From the NCBI RefSeq assembly GCF_019834675.1, contig NZ_JABUBU010000019.1, forward strand, positions 1 through 61,416: 61,416 nt of DNA, in the 5' to 3' direction. Within the stretch, counting starts at the first letter, position 1. Every line of letters starts with the position of its first letter. Both the position numbers and the translations under genes were made by a program. Below the pieces are notes generated by a model. The model saw only the letters and a list, made by a program, of their open reading frames with translations. It was not told the DNA's origin and searched no databases. Positions 25,398-36,968 of this stretch are shown one piece after another. This DNA is from Rhodococcoides corynebacterioides. GTDB lineage: Bacteria; Actinomycetota; Actinomycetes; Mycobacteriales; Mycobacteriaceae.

Positions 25398-27163
25398 CGG
25401 TCCGCCAGGGACTCGCTCCACGCCGACCACAGATCGTGGTACCGGCCGCCGGCTCGCACCAGCTCGTCGTGCGGGCCCTCCTCGACGACGCGTCCGTGCT
25501 CGAGCACCACCACCCGATCCGCCGCCGCGGCCTGGGTCAGGCGGTGTGCCACGACGACGGTCGTGCGGCCACGGGTCGCGGCCCGCGCCGCGTCCTCGAG
25601 CTCGCGGGCGCCGGCGCTCCCGGCCTCGGCGGTGGCCTCGTCGAGCACCGCGACGGCCGGGTCGGCCAACACCAGCCGGGCCAGCGCCAGATGCTGGGCC
25701 TGCGCGGCGGTGAGCGCACGGCCGCCCTCGCCGACGACGGTGTGGACGCCCTCGGGGAGATCCGAGACCCATCCCGCGCCGACGAGGTCCAGCGCCGCCC
25801 GCACGTCGTCCTCCGACGCCGCGGGCGCCGCGAGGCGCAGATCGTCGATCAGCGGCCCGGCGAAGACGTGCACCTCCTGGCTCACCACCGCGACGTGCCG
25901 GCGCACCCGGTCGCCGAGGTCGGGCAACGCGACTCCGCCGATGCGCACGACGCCGGCCGTGGGGTCGCAGGAGCCCGCGACGATCGACGCCAGCGTCGAC
26001 TTGCCGGCGCCGGTGGACCCGACCAGGGCCACCGTCTCGCCGTCCGCCACCGTCAGGTCGAGTCCGTGGAGCACGTCGTGGACCCCGTCGTAGGAATGGC
26101 GGATTCCGCGGATCTCGACCCGTCCGTCGACCGGCCGTGCGGCGGTGGCAGGACGACGCTCGTCCGGCAGGTCGAGCACGCCGACCAGGCGGGCCAACGA
26201 CGCGCCGGCCGACTGCACGTCGTCGAACGAGTACATGAGCATGCCGATGGGATTGAACAGGCGGTGGAAGAGCAGCGCGGCGGCGGTGGTCTCGCCGACG
26301 GTGACCGACCCGTCGCGGACCAGCAGGAAGCCGGCGGTGAGGACCACCGACAGTCCGACGCACTCGGCGCGGTTGCTGCGCGAGCCGAACCGGGTGAACA
26401 GCCGGAAGACGGTCACGGCGATGTCCCGAGCCCGCCCGGACGCCGCGTCGATGCGCGCCAGATGGTCCGACTCCAGGCCGTAGGCGCGGACCGTCCGCGC
26501 GCCCTGCATGCTGCTGACCAGGGCCTGCGCCCGCTCGCCCATGGCGACCCGCTCGCTCGCGTACAGGGGAGCGGACCGGGGCAGGTACCAGCGCAGAGCC
26601 AGCACGTAGAGCGGAATCGCCACCATGCCGGCCAGACCGAGCCGCCAGTCCACTCCGAGCATCGCGGCGATGCTGACCACCACCAGGAGAACGGCGGCGA
26701 GGATCTGCGGCACCACCTCACCCAGGGACTTCGCCATGACCGCGACGTCGTCGCCGACGCGGGAGAGCAGGTCGCCGCGGCCCGCGCGGTCGAGCCGCTC
26801 GACCGGCAGCGTGAGGGCGCGCGCGACGACGCGTTCGCGCAGCGACGCCAGGATTCGTTCCCCCAGCAGGGCCACCGCGTAGGCGCCGAGGCCCGTGAAG
26901 ACGCCGCCGACGACGGCCGCGACCACGATGACCGTCACGACCCCGACGATCGTGTCGGTCGGCGCGCCCTCGGTCACGCGGTCGACGAGAACGCCGAACA
27001 CGTACACCGGAACCACGGTCGCCGCGGCGGCGACGATGCCGAGGACGACCGCACCGACGGCGGCGAGCCGGTACCGGCGCAGCTCCCGCAGCAGGAACCG
27101 ACCGGAGCGGGCGCCGGACGCGATGGGAAGCAGATCGGTGGCGTCCGGACCGGTGCCGGTCAT
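25394..27163 (-). CDS. ABC exporter half-transporter with intact ATP-binding motifs but degenerate signature
   Basis: The 589-residue protein has a six-helix type-1 exporter membrane domain (about 30-320) and a nucleotide-binding domain: Walker A GSTGAGKST (382-390), Walker B VAVLDEAT with Glu509, and H-loop His541. The signature motif, normally LSGGQ, is LTAAQ (484-488). The upstream gene encodes a partner with the opposite defects, and the two overlap by 4 bp (ATGA), so they form a heterodimeric exporter. Substrate unknown; drug, lipid or siderophore export are all possible. The stop overlaps the end of the convergent pyrimidine-dimer-glycosylase-like gene by 4 bp. Confidence 0.9.
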   Translation of the reverse strand: MTGTGPDATDLLPIASGARSGRFLLRELRRYRLAAVGAVVLGIVAAAATVVPVYVFGVLVDRVTEGAPTDTIVGVVTVIVVAAVVGGVFTGLGAYAVALLGERILASLRERVVARALTLPVERLDRAGRGDLLSRVGDDVAVMAKSLGEVVPQILAAVLLVVVSIAAMLGVDWRLGLAGMVAIPLYVLALRWYLPRSAPLYASERVAMGERAQALVSSMQGARTVRAYGLESDHLARIDAASGRARDIAVTVFRLFTRFGSRSNRAECVGLSVVLTAGFLLVRDGSVTVGETTAAALLFHRLFNPIGMLMYSFDDVQSAGASLARLVGVLDLPDERRPATAARPVDGRVEIRGIRHSYDGVHDVLHGLDLTVADGETVALVGSTGAGKSTLASIVAGSCDPTAGVVRIGGVALPDLGDRVRRHVAVVSQEVHVFAGPLIDDLRLAAPAASEDDVRAALDLVGAGWVSDLPEGVHTVVGEGGRALTAAQAQHLALARLVLADPAVAVLDEATAEAGSAGARELEDAARAATRGRTTVVVAHRLTQAAAADRVVVLEHGRVVEEGPHDELVRAGGRYHDLWSAWSESLADR

Positions 27164-28956
27164 CGCAGCACCCGCTCGCGGTAGGTCTCGTCCGTGGCCG
27201 CGAGGGTCCGGTGCGTGCCGGTCGTGACGACGCGGCCCTCGTCGACGACGACGACGCGGTCCGTCACCGCGAGCAGCGCGGGGCTGGTGGTGACGATCAC
27301 TGTGGTGCGCTCGGGTCCGTCACGGAGGGTGCGGATGCCGTCGGCGATCGCGTGCTCGGTGACCGCGTCGACGGCGGTGGTGGGATCGTGCAGAACGAGC
27401 ACCGGGGGGTCGGCCGCCAGAGCGCGGGCCAGCGCGACACGTTGGCGCTGACCGCCGGAGAGGCTGGCGCCGCGATCGGTGACGGGGTGATCGAGCCCGT
27501 CCTCGTGCAGGTCGATCAGGTCGGTCACCGCGGAGGCGGCGACGGCGGAGTGCAGTCGGTGCTCGTCCGTAGCGCCCGTCCGGGGGTTCGATCCCCCAGC
27601 AGGGTTCGTGGTCACAGCAGGGTCCGACCGGACGGCGATGTTCGACCGCACGGTGCCGGCGAACAGGTCCGCGGCGTGCGGCTCGACCAGAAGGGTGCGA
27701 CGGACGTCGGCGAGGGGAAGATCGCGCACGTCCGTGCCGTCGACGGTGACCCGGCCGGTCGACGCGTCGTGCGGAATCTGGCCGGACAGCACGGCGACCA
27801 ACGATTCGGCGTCGGACGGCCGGTAGGCGACGACGCCCACCGACTCGCCCGAGGCCGCGTCGAGGTCGACACCGCGCAGGGACCCGTGCGCCACCGCGTG
27901 CAGGGCGAGATGCGGTGCGGATCCTGCACCCGTCGCCGCGGTCGCCGCGGGCCGCGTCGCCGACGACGTGGCCACCAGGGGGCGGGCGCCCAGCACGATC
28001 GCGATGCGATCGGCGGACCCGCGCACGACGGCCGTGACCCCCGGCAGACGCGACAGCGACGACAACGGCTCGACCAGGAACTGCGCCAGACCGACCACGG
28101 TGACCAGCTCGCCGAGCGTGAGGCGCCCGGTGAGGGCGAGGTAGCCGGCACCACCCGCGACGGCGGCGGCCAGCAACGACCCGACGGTCGCCGACAGGCC
28201 CAGGTAGGCACTGTTGCCGCGGGCCAGCCGCAAGGTGGCGGCGAGGGCACGTCGGCTGGCGTCGGCGTACCGACGCGCGGCCGTCTCCTCTCCGCCGATG
28301 CCGCGGAGCGGACGCACGCCGCCGACGAGGTCGGTGGCGAGGCCGGACACGCGGGCGATCTCGGTCTGGGAGGCGGTGGCCGCGCGGGTCAGCACGGGCG
28401 CGCACCACTGCAGAACCAGCAGGAGCAGGGGAGTGCCGATCACCACGGCGAGGCCGAGTGGCACGTCGACGACGAGGAGCGCGACGGCCGTGACCACCAG
28501 CGCAGTGCCCGCGGACGCCGAGCGGGCGAGCACGTCGAGAATCCACGACGTCTTCTCCGCGTCCGAGGTGCCCACCGTGAGCAGCTCGCCCGCGGACAGG
28601 TCGGTGTCGAGACCGCGGGGGTCGAGGACCGTGCTCGCGACCTCGACGCGCAGCAGATGGGCCTCGCGTTCGATGGCGACGACGATGATGCGGGCGCCGA
28701 TGCGGTAGGCGAAGGAGAGCACGACGAACAGCGCGGCGAGCCCGACGAGGGAGAGCAGCATGGCCGTCACGTCGCCGGTCTCCACGGCGCGGGCGACGAT
28801 GATGCCGATGGCGACCGGCACCATGGTCTCGCAGAACTGGTGGAGACAGAACAGCGCCGACGACCCGATCAGGCGTGTCCGGTGCCGCCGTACCGCGCGG
28901 CGCAGGACCCGACCGCCGGTGGTCGGCCGCGCCGCGGCGGGAGCGTTCGTGGGCAT
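27160..28956 (-). CDS. ABC exporter half-transporter with degenerate nucleotide site but intact signature
   Basis: The 598-residue partner has a membrane domain at about 25-315 and a nucleotide-binding domain in which the Walker A is lost (GVVAYRPSD, 374-382, no Gly-Lys-Ser/Thr), the catalytic Glu after Walker B Asp524 is Pro525, and the H-loop His is replaced (VTTSPAL). Its signature LSGGQ (499-503) is perfect. It therefore complements the 25394-27163 product, giving one canonical and one dead ATP site in the heterodimer. A Gly/Asn/Pro-rich insertion (about 448-464) is unusual. ATG 28956 begins with an Ala/Pro-rich tail. Confidence 0.9.
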   Translation of the reverse strand: MPTNAPAAARPTTGGRVLRRAVRRHRTRLIGSSALFCLHQFCETMVPVAIGIIVARAVETGDVTAMLLSLVGLAALFVVLSFAYRIGARIIVVAIEREAHLLRVEVASTVLDPRGLDTDLSAGELLTVGTSDAEKTSWILDVLARSASAGTALVVTAVALLVVDVPLGLAVVIGTPLLLLVLQWCAPVLTRAATASQTEIARVSGLATDLVGGVRPLRGIGGEETAARRYADASRRALAATLRLARGNSAYLGLSATVGSLLAAAVAGGAGYLALTGRLTLGELVTVVGLAQFLVEPLSSLSRLPGVTAVVRGSADRIAIVLGARPLVATSSATRPAATAATGAGSAPHLALHAVAHGSLRGVDLDAASGESVGVVAYRPSDAESLVAVLSGQIPHDASTGRVTVDGTDVRDLPLADVRRTLLVEPHAADLFAGTVRSNIAVRSDPAVTTNPAGGSNPRTGATDEHRLHSAVAASAVTDLIDLHEDGLDHPVTDRGASLSGGQRQRVALARALAADPPVLVLHDPTTAVDAVTEHAIADGIRTLRDGPERTTVIVTTSPALLAVTDRVVVVDEGRVVTTGTHRTLAATDETYRERVLR

Positions 28957-29176
28957 TAGCCGACCCTAACCGACCGTCGACCCCGGCCCTCCGGCTGTCG
29001 TCGGGGTCACAGGCCGGGTCGATCCGAAAGGCGACCCCGGACGGACCGGGTCCGAATAGGACGTGTGCGCCCCTCCTGTGGCCGGAGAACCCCGTTCCGT
29101 CGGGTTTCCCGGCATCCGGGCCGGGGCACCCCGCAGCCGACGGTGCTGTGGTGACATCCGACGAAGGGACAGTGTC

Positions 29177-29476
29177 GTGCCCGATTACGAGCGCGAGAAC
29201 GACCACCCTCAGGACGACGTGCGGACCATCCGAGCGCACGCCGGCGAGGCCATCACGGACAGCCGCAACTGGCCGGGCTACGTCCTCATGGCGTTGGGCC
29301 TGGCCTCGCTGGGTCTGGCCCTGACCGCGGCCGGCGGAGGATTCGAGGGCTGGGTGCTGATCACGGGCATCGCGTGCCCGGTGTTGCTCCTGGCCGGCCT
29401 CGGTGTGGTCCTCCTCGAACGCAAGCGCGTCAAGGCAGCGGAGGGCAAGTCCCTCCTGGACCCCGGTGGTCACTGA
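29177..29476 (+). CDS. UsfY-family small membrane protein
   Basis: The 99-residue protein has an acidic N-terminus, the segment DDVRTIRAHAGEAITDSRNW PGYV-like start of helix 1, two transmembrane helices (about 37-55 and 62-82) and a basic tail. The R-T-x-R-x-H-A-G-E block directly before the first helix is what I recall of UsfY proteins encoded near sigF in mycobacteria; function unknown but stress-linked. GTG 29177 follows AAGGGAC. It is followed by a CDP-alcohol transferase whose start overlaps its end. Confidence 0.6.
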   Translation: MPDYERENDHPQDDVRTIRAHAGEAITDSRNWPGYVLMALGLASLGLALTAAGGGFEGWVLITGIACPVLLLAGLGVVLLERKRVKAAEGKSLLDPGGH

Positions 29477-30242
29477 CCACGACGCGATCTCGGGCCCCGG
29501 TGCGCCGGGGTCCGTCCCTCGATCCGGCCGGTCGGCCGCCCACCTCGTGCCGCCGACCGACCGCGCCGGGTATCTCCGCGCGTGGTCCGCGCTGCACGGT
29601 GACTACGACGTGGCGTCCTCCGTCCTGGTTCGCGGATGGCTCGCCCTGACCTACGGCGTGGCCCGGCCGCTGGTGCGCGGTCGCGTCACCCCCGGCGCGG
29701 TGACCACCGTCGGTGTGATGTTGGCGATCGCCGCCCTCGGCGTGGCCGCGCTCGGTGGCCCGTGGGCGTCGGTCGCGGCGGCGGTCCTGCTCGTCGCGAG
29801 CGCGCTGACCGACAGCCTCGACGGTGCGGTCGCCCTCCTGCGCGGTCGGTCGAGCGCCCTGGGATACGTGGCGGACTCGGTCGCGGACCGGATCTCCGAC
29901 CTGACCGCCCTGGGCATTCTCGTGGTGCTCGGGGGACCCCCGGCCGCGGTTCTCGCGATCGCGGCCCTCACGCTGCTACAGGAGACGTTGCGTGCCCGCG
30001 CGGTGTCGGCCGGGATGAACGACATCGGGGTGGTCACCGTGTGGGAGCGGCCGTCGCGGATCATCGCCGTGACGGTGACGGTCCTCGGCTGCGTGTTCGT
30101 CGCCGACACCACGACGTTCGCGCTGATCGGCACCGCCGTCGCCGGAGCCCTGGCGGTGATCGGCTTCGGTCAGTTGGTGCTCACGGTGCGCCGACGTCTG
30201 CGCGGTCACGACGCGCCACGAGTCGATCGCATTCGAGGGTGA
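29466..30242 (+). CDS. CDP-alcohol phosphatidyltransferase family protein
   Basis: The 258-residue membrane protein has the CDP-alcohol phosphotransferase signature D-x2-D-G-x2-A-R-x8-G-x3-D-x3-D in the form DSLDGAVALLRGRSSALGYV plus ADSVAD; all four metal-binding Asp and both Gly are present, but the conserved Arg is Leu. Hydrophobic helices surround it. Such enzymes move a phospho-alcohol from CDP-diacylglycerol or a similar donor to make phospholipids. GTG 29466 overlaps the UsfY-like gene end. Its 3' end overlaps the convergent YihY gene by 62 bases. Confidence 0.8.
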   Translation: MVTDHDAISGPGAPGSVPRSGRSAAHLVPPTDRAGYLRAWSALHGDYDVASSVLVRGWLALTYGVARPLVRGRVTPGAVTTVGVMLAIAALGVAALGGPWASVAAAVLLVASALTDSLDGAVALLRGRSSALGYVADSVADRISDLTALGILVVLGGPPAAVLAIAALTLLQETLRARAVSAGMNDIGVVTVWERPSRIIAVTVTVLGCVFVADTTTFALIGTAVAGALAVIGFGQLVLTVRRRLRGHDAPRVDRIRG

Positions 30243-31050
30243 ACACCCACCCGAACAGCACGACGACGTGCAGCAGGAACAGCCACAACACCGTCGCGAC
30301 GGCGGCGCCCACCGGTTCGAGACCGCCGAAGGGGCCGGACCAGTCGATCGGGATGGCCAGGAACAGAACGTAGCCCTGCAGGAAGCCCGCGACGAAGGAC
30401 GCCGTGGTGAGGGTGCCGACCACCACCGCCAGCCGGGACAGCGCGATGGGAGCGACCACGCGGAACGTCCACCCGAGGGGCACGGACAGCACCAGCCAGA
30501 CGGTCACGAACCCCAGCCACACCCGGAAGGCCGCCCCGGCGGGGCCGCCGTCGATCGACGCCAGCGCGTTGCCGACCACCAGCACCGGCACGGTCAGCAG
30601 CGGGGTGATCACCAGCACGGGCAGGGACAGGATGCGCCCGCGCCAACCGATGTAGGTCTCCTCGTGCGGCGAATAGACCAGCAACGCGCGGCGCATGCCC
30701 TCGCCGTAGAACGTGGCGGGCAGGATCGCGACCAGCAGTCCCACCCACCCGATCGAGGTCCCGGCCGTGAAGAGCGCCCGTACCGCGTCCGGGGCCCCCG
30801 CCGGATCCGGCAGCAGCGAGGCGATCGCCTCGCCGTACCGCAGGACCGTCGGCGTCCCGAGGAGGATCGCGGTCACCTTCAGGCCGAGCAACAGCATCGG
30901 CACGACGGCGATCCCGCCGTAGAACGTGATGCCCGCGGCGACGAGGGCGGTGTCGCGGGACGCCATCCGACGCCGCATGCCGGCGCGGACGGCCACGCGT
31001 GAGCGGAGGAGTTCGAGCCACACGCTCCGGAACGTCAGGGCGCGGGGCAT
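30181..31050 (-). CDS. YihY/virulence factor BrkB family membrane protein
   Basis: The 289-residue protein has six transmembrane helices and the family start SRDTALVAAGITFYGGIAVVPMLL with the A-x-x-x-F-Y-x-x-x-x-x-x-P core. Family members were once called ribonuclease BN by error and are now seen as integral membrane proteins of uncertain role, perhaps transport. The C-terminal 62 bases overlap the 3' end of the convergent CDP-alcohol transferase gene, so long read-through transcripts would be antisense to each other. Confidence 0.8.
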   Translation of the reverse strand: MPRALTFRSVWLELLRSRVAVRAGMRRRMASRDTALVAAGITFYGGIAVVPMLLLGLKVTAILLGTPTVLRYGEAIASLLPDPAGAPDAVRALFTAGTSIGWVGLLVAILPATFYGEGMRRALLVYSPHEETYIGWRGRILSLPVLVITPLLTVPVLVVGNALASIDGGPAGAAFRVWLGFVTVWLVLSVPLGWTFRVVAPIALSRLAVVVGTLTTASFVAGFLQGYVLFLAIPIDWSGPFGGLEPVGAAVATVLWLFLLHVVVLFGWVFTLECDRLVARRDRADVGAP

Positions 31051-31162
31051 GGCCTGTCGTTACCCACCCGTACGGTCGGTCAACCGTTTCGGCTCGCCCG
31101 GTCGCGGGTAGAAGCCTGCGGTCCCACCACAGTGCTGTCGCCGATGAATCGAGAAATCCTCC

Positions 31163-33208
<2,046 letters not shown>

Positions 33209-33214
33209 CACGGT

Positions 33215-33255
33215 TCGGCGGGCCGGGAGGGTGTGACGCCCTCCCGACCCGCCGA
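33215..33255. terminator. Strong hairpin terminator after glgX
   Basis: A 16-pair stem with one mismatch (TCGGCGGG-C-CGGGAGGG against CCCTCCCG-A-CCCGCCGA) and a 7-base loop lies 6 bases after the glgX stop and 13 bases before the end of the convergent small gene. It probably works on both strands. Confidence 0.8.
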
Positions 33256-33268
33256 GACGGGTGCCCGG

Positions 33269-33439
33269 TCAGGCGCCGCCGGTCTCCTCGCGCTCGTGCT
33301 CGGTGCGCTCCTCGAGCTCGGTGTCGTCGACGGGGTGCGGCATCTTGCCGTGCTCGTGCGGATCGGGGTGCGGCGTCTCCGTCGGGGCGATGACGTCGTC
33401 GAGAGTCGGTGTGTCGTGGTCGTTCTCGGGTGTGGTCAT
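33269..33439 (-). CDS. Small acidic His-rich protein
   Basis: The 56-residue product is very acidic and has seven His, including TPHPDPHEHGKMPHP, which could bind metal ions. It has no hydrophobic segment. GAGAGGA sits directly before ATG with almost no spacing, which is unusual and weakens the call. It lies between a bidirectional terminator and modC, so it may be its own unit or the tail of the molybdate operon. No family recognised. Confidence 0.4.
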   Translation of the reverse strand: MTTPENDHDTPTLDDVIAPTETPHPDPHEHGKMPHPVDDTELEERTEHEREETGGA

Positions 33440-33474
33440 TCCTCTCGCGTACCCCGGACGGTCGCGCCCAATCG

Positions 33475-34572
33475 TCACCGGCGAGCCGGATAGAGACGGA
33501 CCTCGGTGGCCTTCACGGCGAGGAACACCTCGGTCCCCGGCCGGAGGTCGAGGTCGGTGGCCGCCGCCGACGTGATGTCGGCCGCGAGGGCGCCGAGGGG
33601 CGTGCGCGCCGTGACACGCACCCCGGATCCGGCGGCGTCCACGTGGTCGATCCGCGCCGCGATCACGTTGCGCGGACTGCCCACCGGACGGACGGCGAAC
33701 ACCGCGACGGTGGCCGGCGCGATCGAGGCGAGGCCCGGACGTCCCGCGCCGGGATGGTCCACGGCGACGCCGTGCACCTCGCCGCCGTCGTCCGTCACCA
33801 GATGGTCTCCGTCGCCGAACACCCCGTGGATCAGGGTGGTACCGGCGAGAGCGGCGGCGAAGGGACTGCGCGGCGTGGCGAGCACGGACGCCGCCGGACC
33901 GTCCTCGACCACCCGTCCGTCGCCGAGGACCACGACGTCGTCCGCGAGCGACAGTGCGTCCACGCGGTCGTGGGTGACCATGAGCGTCGTGCATCGACTG
34001 GCGCGCAACACCTCTCGCAGCACCCGACGCAGCGTCGGGGTGGCGTCGGCGTCCATCGCGGCGAACGGCTCGTCGAGCAGCAGCACGTCGGGGTCCGCGG
34101 CCAGGGCCCGCGCGAGGGCCACCCGCTGTGCCTGACCGCCCGAGAGGTGGCGCGGCAGGCGGCCGGCGAGGTCGCGAGCGTCGACCCGATCCAGCCAGTC
34201 GTCGGCGATGTCCCGTGCGCGTCGGCGGTCGTGCCGGACGCGCGGCGCGAAGGCGACGTTCTCGCGGACCGTCAGATGCGGGAACAGCAGCGGATCCTGG
34301 GCGAGAACCGCGACGCCCCGGCGGTGCGGTGGAACGTGCACGCGCGCACCGGTATCGGTGAGCGTCCGCGATCCCACCCGCACCGTTCCGTCGTCGGGAC
34401 GCACGAGGCCCGCGACGACGGCGAGCACCGTCGACTTGCCCGCGCCGTTGGGGCCGAGCAGCGCCAGCACGGACCCGCTCGGCGCAGTGATCGACACGTC
34501 GAGCCGTCGGGCCGCCACCCGCGCGGAGACGACGACGGCACGGTCGTCGTCAACGACTCGGCCGTCGGTCAC
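33475..34572 (-). CDS. modC: Molybdate ABC transporter ATP-binding protein
   Basis: The 365-residue ATPase has Walker [11 protein letters not shown]-loop [14 protein letters not shown], signature HLSGGQAQR, Walker [14 protein letters not shown] and a C-terminal TOBE/Mop-like domain ending [15 protein letters not shown]. The pattern in the Q-loop and the Mop domain is that of ModC, which energises molybdate (or tungstate) uptake. GTG 34572 overlaps the modB stop (GTGA). The periplasmic binding protein gene modA is not in the operon. Confidence 0.85.
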   Translation of the reverse strand: MTDGRVVDDDRAVVVSARVAARRLDVSITAPSGSVLALLGPNGAGKSTVLAVVAGLVRPDDGTVRVGSRTLTDTGARVHVPPHRRGVAVLAQDPLLFPHLTVRENVAFAPRVRHDRRRARDIADDWLDRVDARDLAGRLPRHLSGGQAQRVALARALAADPDVLLLDEPFAAMDADATPTLRRVLREVLRASRCTTLMVTHDRVDALSLADDVVVLGDGRVVEDGPAASVLATPRSPFAAALAGTTLIHGVFGDGDHLVTDDGGEVHGVAVDHPGAGRPGLASIAPATVAVFAVRPVGSPRNVIAARIDHVDAAGSGVRVTARTPLGALAADITSAAATDLDLRPGTEVFLAVKATEVRLYPARR

Positions 34573-35348
34573 GGCGCCGCCCGCTGTCGGCCGGCGGCGG
34601 TGGCGAACACGACCACGATCGCGACGACGATCAGCACCACCGAGAGCGCGACGGCGGCGTCCGGATCGGTCTCGCGCTGGAGGTAGATCTCGAGGGGGAG
34701 GGTGCGCGTCACTCCCTGCAGCGACCCGGCGAAGGTGAGCGTGGCCCCGAACTCGCCCAGCGCGCGGGCGAACGCGAGCACGGCCCCCGAGGCCAGGCCC
34801 GGCAGGACGAGCGGGAGGGTGACCCGCAGCAGCACCGTCGTCGGGGGAGCGCCCAGGGTGGACGCGACCTGCTCGTACCGGCCGCCCGCGGTCCGCAGCG
34901 CACCCTCGAGTCCCACCACCAGGAACGGCAACGCCACGAACGTCTGCGCGAGCACGACCGCGGTGGTGGAGAAGGCGATGTCGATGCCGAGGGCGCTGAG
35001 ATGTTCCCCGATCAGTCCCCGCCGACCGAACGCCTGGAGCAGGGCCAACCCCCCGACGACCGGGGGTAGAACCAGCGGGAGCAGCACCCCCGCTCGTGTC
35101 GCGGCGGCGACGCGCCCGCGTGTCCGCGCGAGAACCAGCGCCAGGGGAACACCCAGAACGACGCACAGTCCGGTGGCCGCGGCGGACGTCCGCAGGCTGA
35201 GCAGAACGGCGTCACGCGAGGAGTCGCTGGTGATCAGCGCCGGGAAGCGGCCCCAGTCGACCGAGAGGACGACGGCGAGGAGCGGCAGCGCCACCAGGCC
35301 GAACCCCACCGCGGCGGGCAGAAGCACCCACCGGGGCAGCGACGTCAT
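34569..35348 (-). CDS. modB: Molybdate ABC transporter permease
   Basis: The 259-residue permease has about five or six transmembrane helices and the typical EAA loop ([30 protein letters not shown]), in which E/G-A/A-x-x-L-G-A contacts the ATPase. The sequence [20 protein letters not shown] is the ModB pattern. ATG 35348 is the first start that fits the first helix. Neighbouring modC overlaps. Upstream 350 bases hold no modA. Confidence 0.85.
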   Translation of the reverse strand: MTSLPRWVLLPAAVGFGLVALPLLAVVLSVDWGRFPALITSDSSRDAVLLSLRTSAAATGLCVVLGVPLALVLARTRGRVAAATRAGVLLPLVLPPVVGGLALLQAFGRRGLIGEHLSALGIDIAFSTTAVVLAQTFVALPFLVVGLEGALRTAGGRYEQVASTLGAPPTTVLLRVTLPLVLPGLASGAVLAFARALGEFGATLTFAGSLQGVTRTLPLEIYLQRETDPDAAVALSVVLIVVAIVVVFATAAGRQRAAP

Positions 35349-35700
35349 GCGCCTCACAGTAGCGAGGGCACCGAGCGCGGGAATGATCGGCGGGGACGGC
35401 ACGTTGACCCACTCGACGGCGCCGGATCCATGCCCCGGGTACCACCCCATCAGCCGCTGCGAGCGGCCATCTGCCGAGAGGCGCACGGCCGGCGCCGTCA
35501 CCCATTCCTTCGAGTCCGCCCCCCCGATCGGCTGCGACGTGGGCCCGTGACGGACCGCTGTGACATACCACTGACCGGCCGCCGCCCGTTCGGTACGAGA
35601 CCGTTACCCCCGATTCGGCCGCGCGAGTGGTGAATCCTCGCTGGTGGCTGGCATCATGTGCAGCGAATCAAGTGGTCGGGCGTGTCGAAGTGGGGTTCTC
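35349..35700. other. Intergenic region between divergent modB and L,D-transpeptidase genes
   Basis: About 350 bases. It should hold the promoters of modBC and the transpeptidase. The modB frame remains open about 50 codons upstream of the chosen start but has no coding bias or ribosome-binding site. I see no modA remnant, no ModE-type operator and no stable RNA structure that I can name. Confidence 0.45.
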
Positions 35701-36939
35701 GTGAAGGTGTTCTCGTCCGTCGCTCCTGCTCGCGGACGTGCCGCCGGTGGTCGTGGGCGCGCCGCCCTGGTGGCGTCGGTGGCCGTGCTGGCGCTCGCCG
35801 CGTCCGGATGCACCGCCGGAGCCGGAGACACCGCGGCCGCGCCGCCCGCGCCGATCGATTCCAACCCGTTGTCGGAACTCATGAAGCCGAAGGTCACGCT
35901 GCCGGCGCCGGACGCCTCCGTCGGGTTCTCGCCCAGTGCGCCGGTGACGGTGTCGGTGGTCGACGGCAGTCTCTCGCGCGTCACCCTGCTGGACTCCACG
36001 GGCGCGCCCGTGGACGGCGCCCTGTCCCCGGATCGCGCCAGCTGGACCGCCGCCGAACCGCTGGACTACAACGAGACCTACACCGTCGACGCGCGGGCCT
36101 ACGGACTCGGCGGTGAGGCGACGTCGCTGACGTCGTTCACCACCACCTCTCCCGGCAACCTGACCAAGCCCTACCTGCTGCCGTCGGAAGGCGAGGTGGT
36201 GGGCGTGGGCCAGCCCGTCGCGGTGCAGTTCGACGAACCGGTGCCGGACAAGGTCGCCGCGCAGAACGCCATCACCGTCACCACGAACCCGCCCGTCGAG
36301 GGTGCCTTCTACTGGGTGAACCAGAAGGAGGTGCGGTGGCGGCCGCAGAACTACTGGGTGCCCGGCACCACCGTCGACGTCGCCGTCGACGTGTTCGGCC
36401 GCGATCTCGGCGACGGCCTGTTCGGGCAGGAGAACGCCCGGTCGTCGTTCACCATCGGCGACGCGGTGATCGCGGTGGCGGACGACGCCACCAAGCAGGT
36501 CACGTTCACCGTCAACGGCGAGCAGGTCATGACCATGCCGACGTCGATGGGCAAGAACAGCAGCCCCACCCCCAACGGCGTCTACACGATCGGTGACAAG
36601 TTCGCCTCGATGGTGATGGACTCGTCGACGTACGGCGTCCCGGTCGACTCCGCCCAGGGGTACCGCACGCCGGTGGACTGGGCGACGCGGATGTCCTACT
36701 CCGGCATCTTCTTCCACTCCGCCCCGTGGTCCGTGGGATCGCAGGGATACACCAACGTCAGCCACGGGTGCCTGAACCTCAGCCCCGCCAACGCCAAGTG
36801 GGTCTACGACAACACCAAGCGCGGCGACATCACCATCGTGAAGAACACCGTGGGCGGTACGTTGCCCGGCACGGACGGACTGGGCGACTGGAACATTCCG
36901 TGGGAGGAATGGAAGGCCGGGAACGCCCAGTCCGTCTGA
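35701..36939 (+). CDS. L,D-transpeptidase, LdtMt2-like lipoprotein
   Basis: The 412-residue protein has a lipoprotein signal ending in LALAASGC (Cys at about 37), two Ig-like domains (about 60-250) and the YkuD catalytic domain with [24 protein letters not shown] (catalytic Cys in HGCLNLS) and the C-terminal cap [14 protein letters not shown], which is the LdtMt2 ending as I recall it. It makes 3-3 cross-links in peptidoglycan, the carbapenem-sensitive, penicillin-tolerant linkage dominating in mycolata. GTG 35701 follows GGGGTTCTC. It is convergent with a peptidase gene. Confidence 0.9.
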   Translation: MKVFSSVAPARGRAAGGRGRAALVASVAVLALAASGCTAGAGDTAAAPPAPIDSNPLSELMKPKVTLPAPDASVGFSPSAPVTVSVVDGSLSRVTLLDSTGAPVDGALSPDRASWTAAEPLDYNETYTVDARAYGLGGEATSLTSFTTTSPGNLTKPYLLPSEGEVVGVGQPVAVQFDEPVPDKVAAQNAITVTTNPPVEGAFYWVNQKEVRWRPQNYWVPGTTVDVAVDVFGRDLGDGLFGQENARSSFTIGDAVIAVADDATKQVTFTVNGEQVMTMPTSMGKNSSPTPNGVYTIGDKFASMVMDSSTYGVPVDSAQGYRTPVDWATRMSYSGIFFHSAPWSVGSQGYTNVSHGCLNLSPANAKWVYDNTKRGDITIVKNTVGGTLPGTDGLGDWNIPWEEWKAGNAQSV

Positions 36940-36949
36940 GCCGGATGAG

Positions 36950-36968
36950 TGCGGGTTCTAGACCCGCA
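36950..36968. terminator. Short hairpin between convergent Ldt and M23 genes
   Basis: TGCGGGTTCTAGACCCGCA forms a 7-bp stem with a small loop and includes the stop codon of the M23 peptidase gene. It lies 11 bases after the Ldt stop, so it may end both transcripts. Confidence 0.5.

Noticed and set aside
27582..27597. GGGGGTTCGATCCCCC, which looks like a tRNA T-arm or integrase attachment core
   Set aside because: It lies inside an intact ABC transporter reading frame (encoding part of the Gly/Asn/Pro insertion) with no other tRNA part nearby, so it is probably chance.
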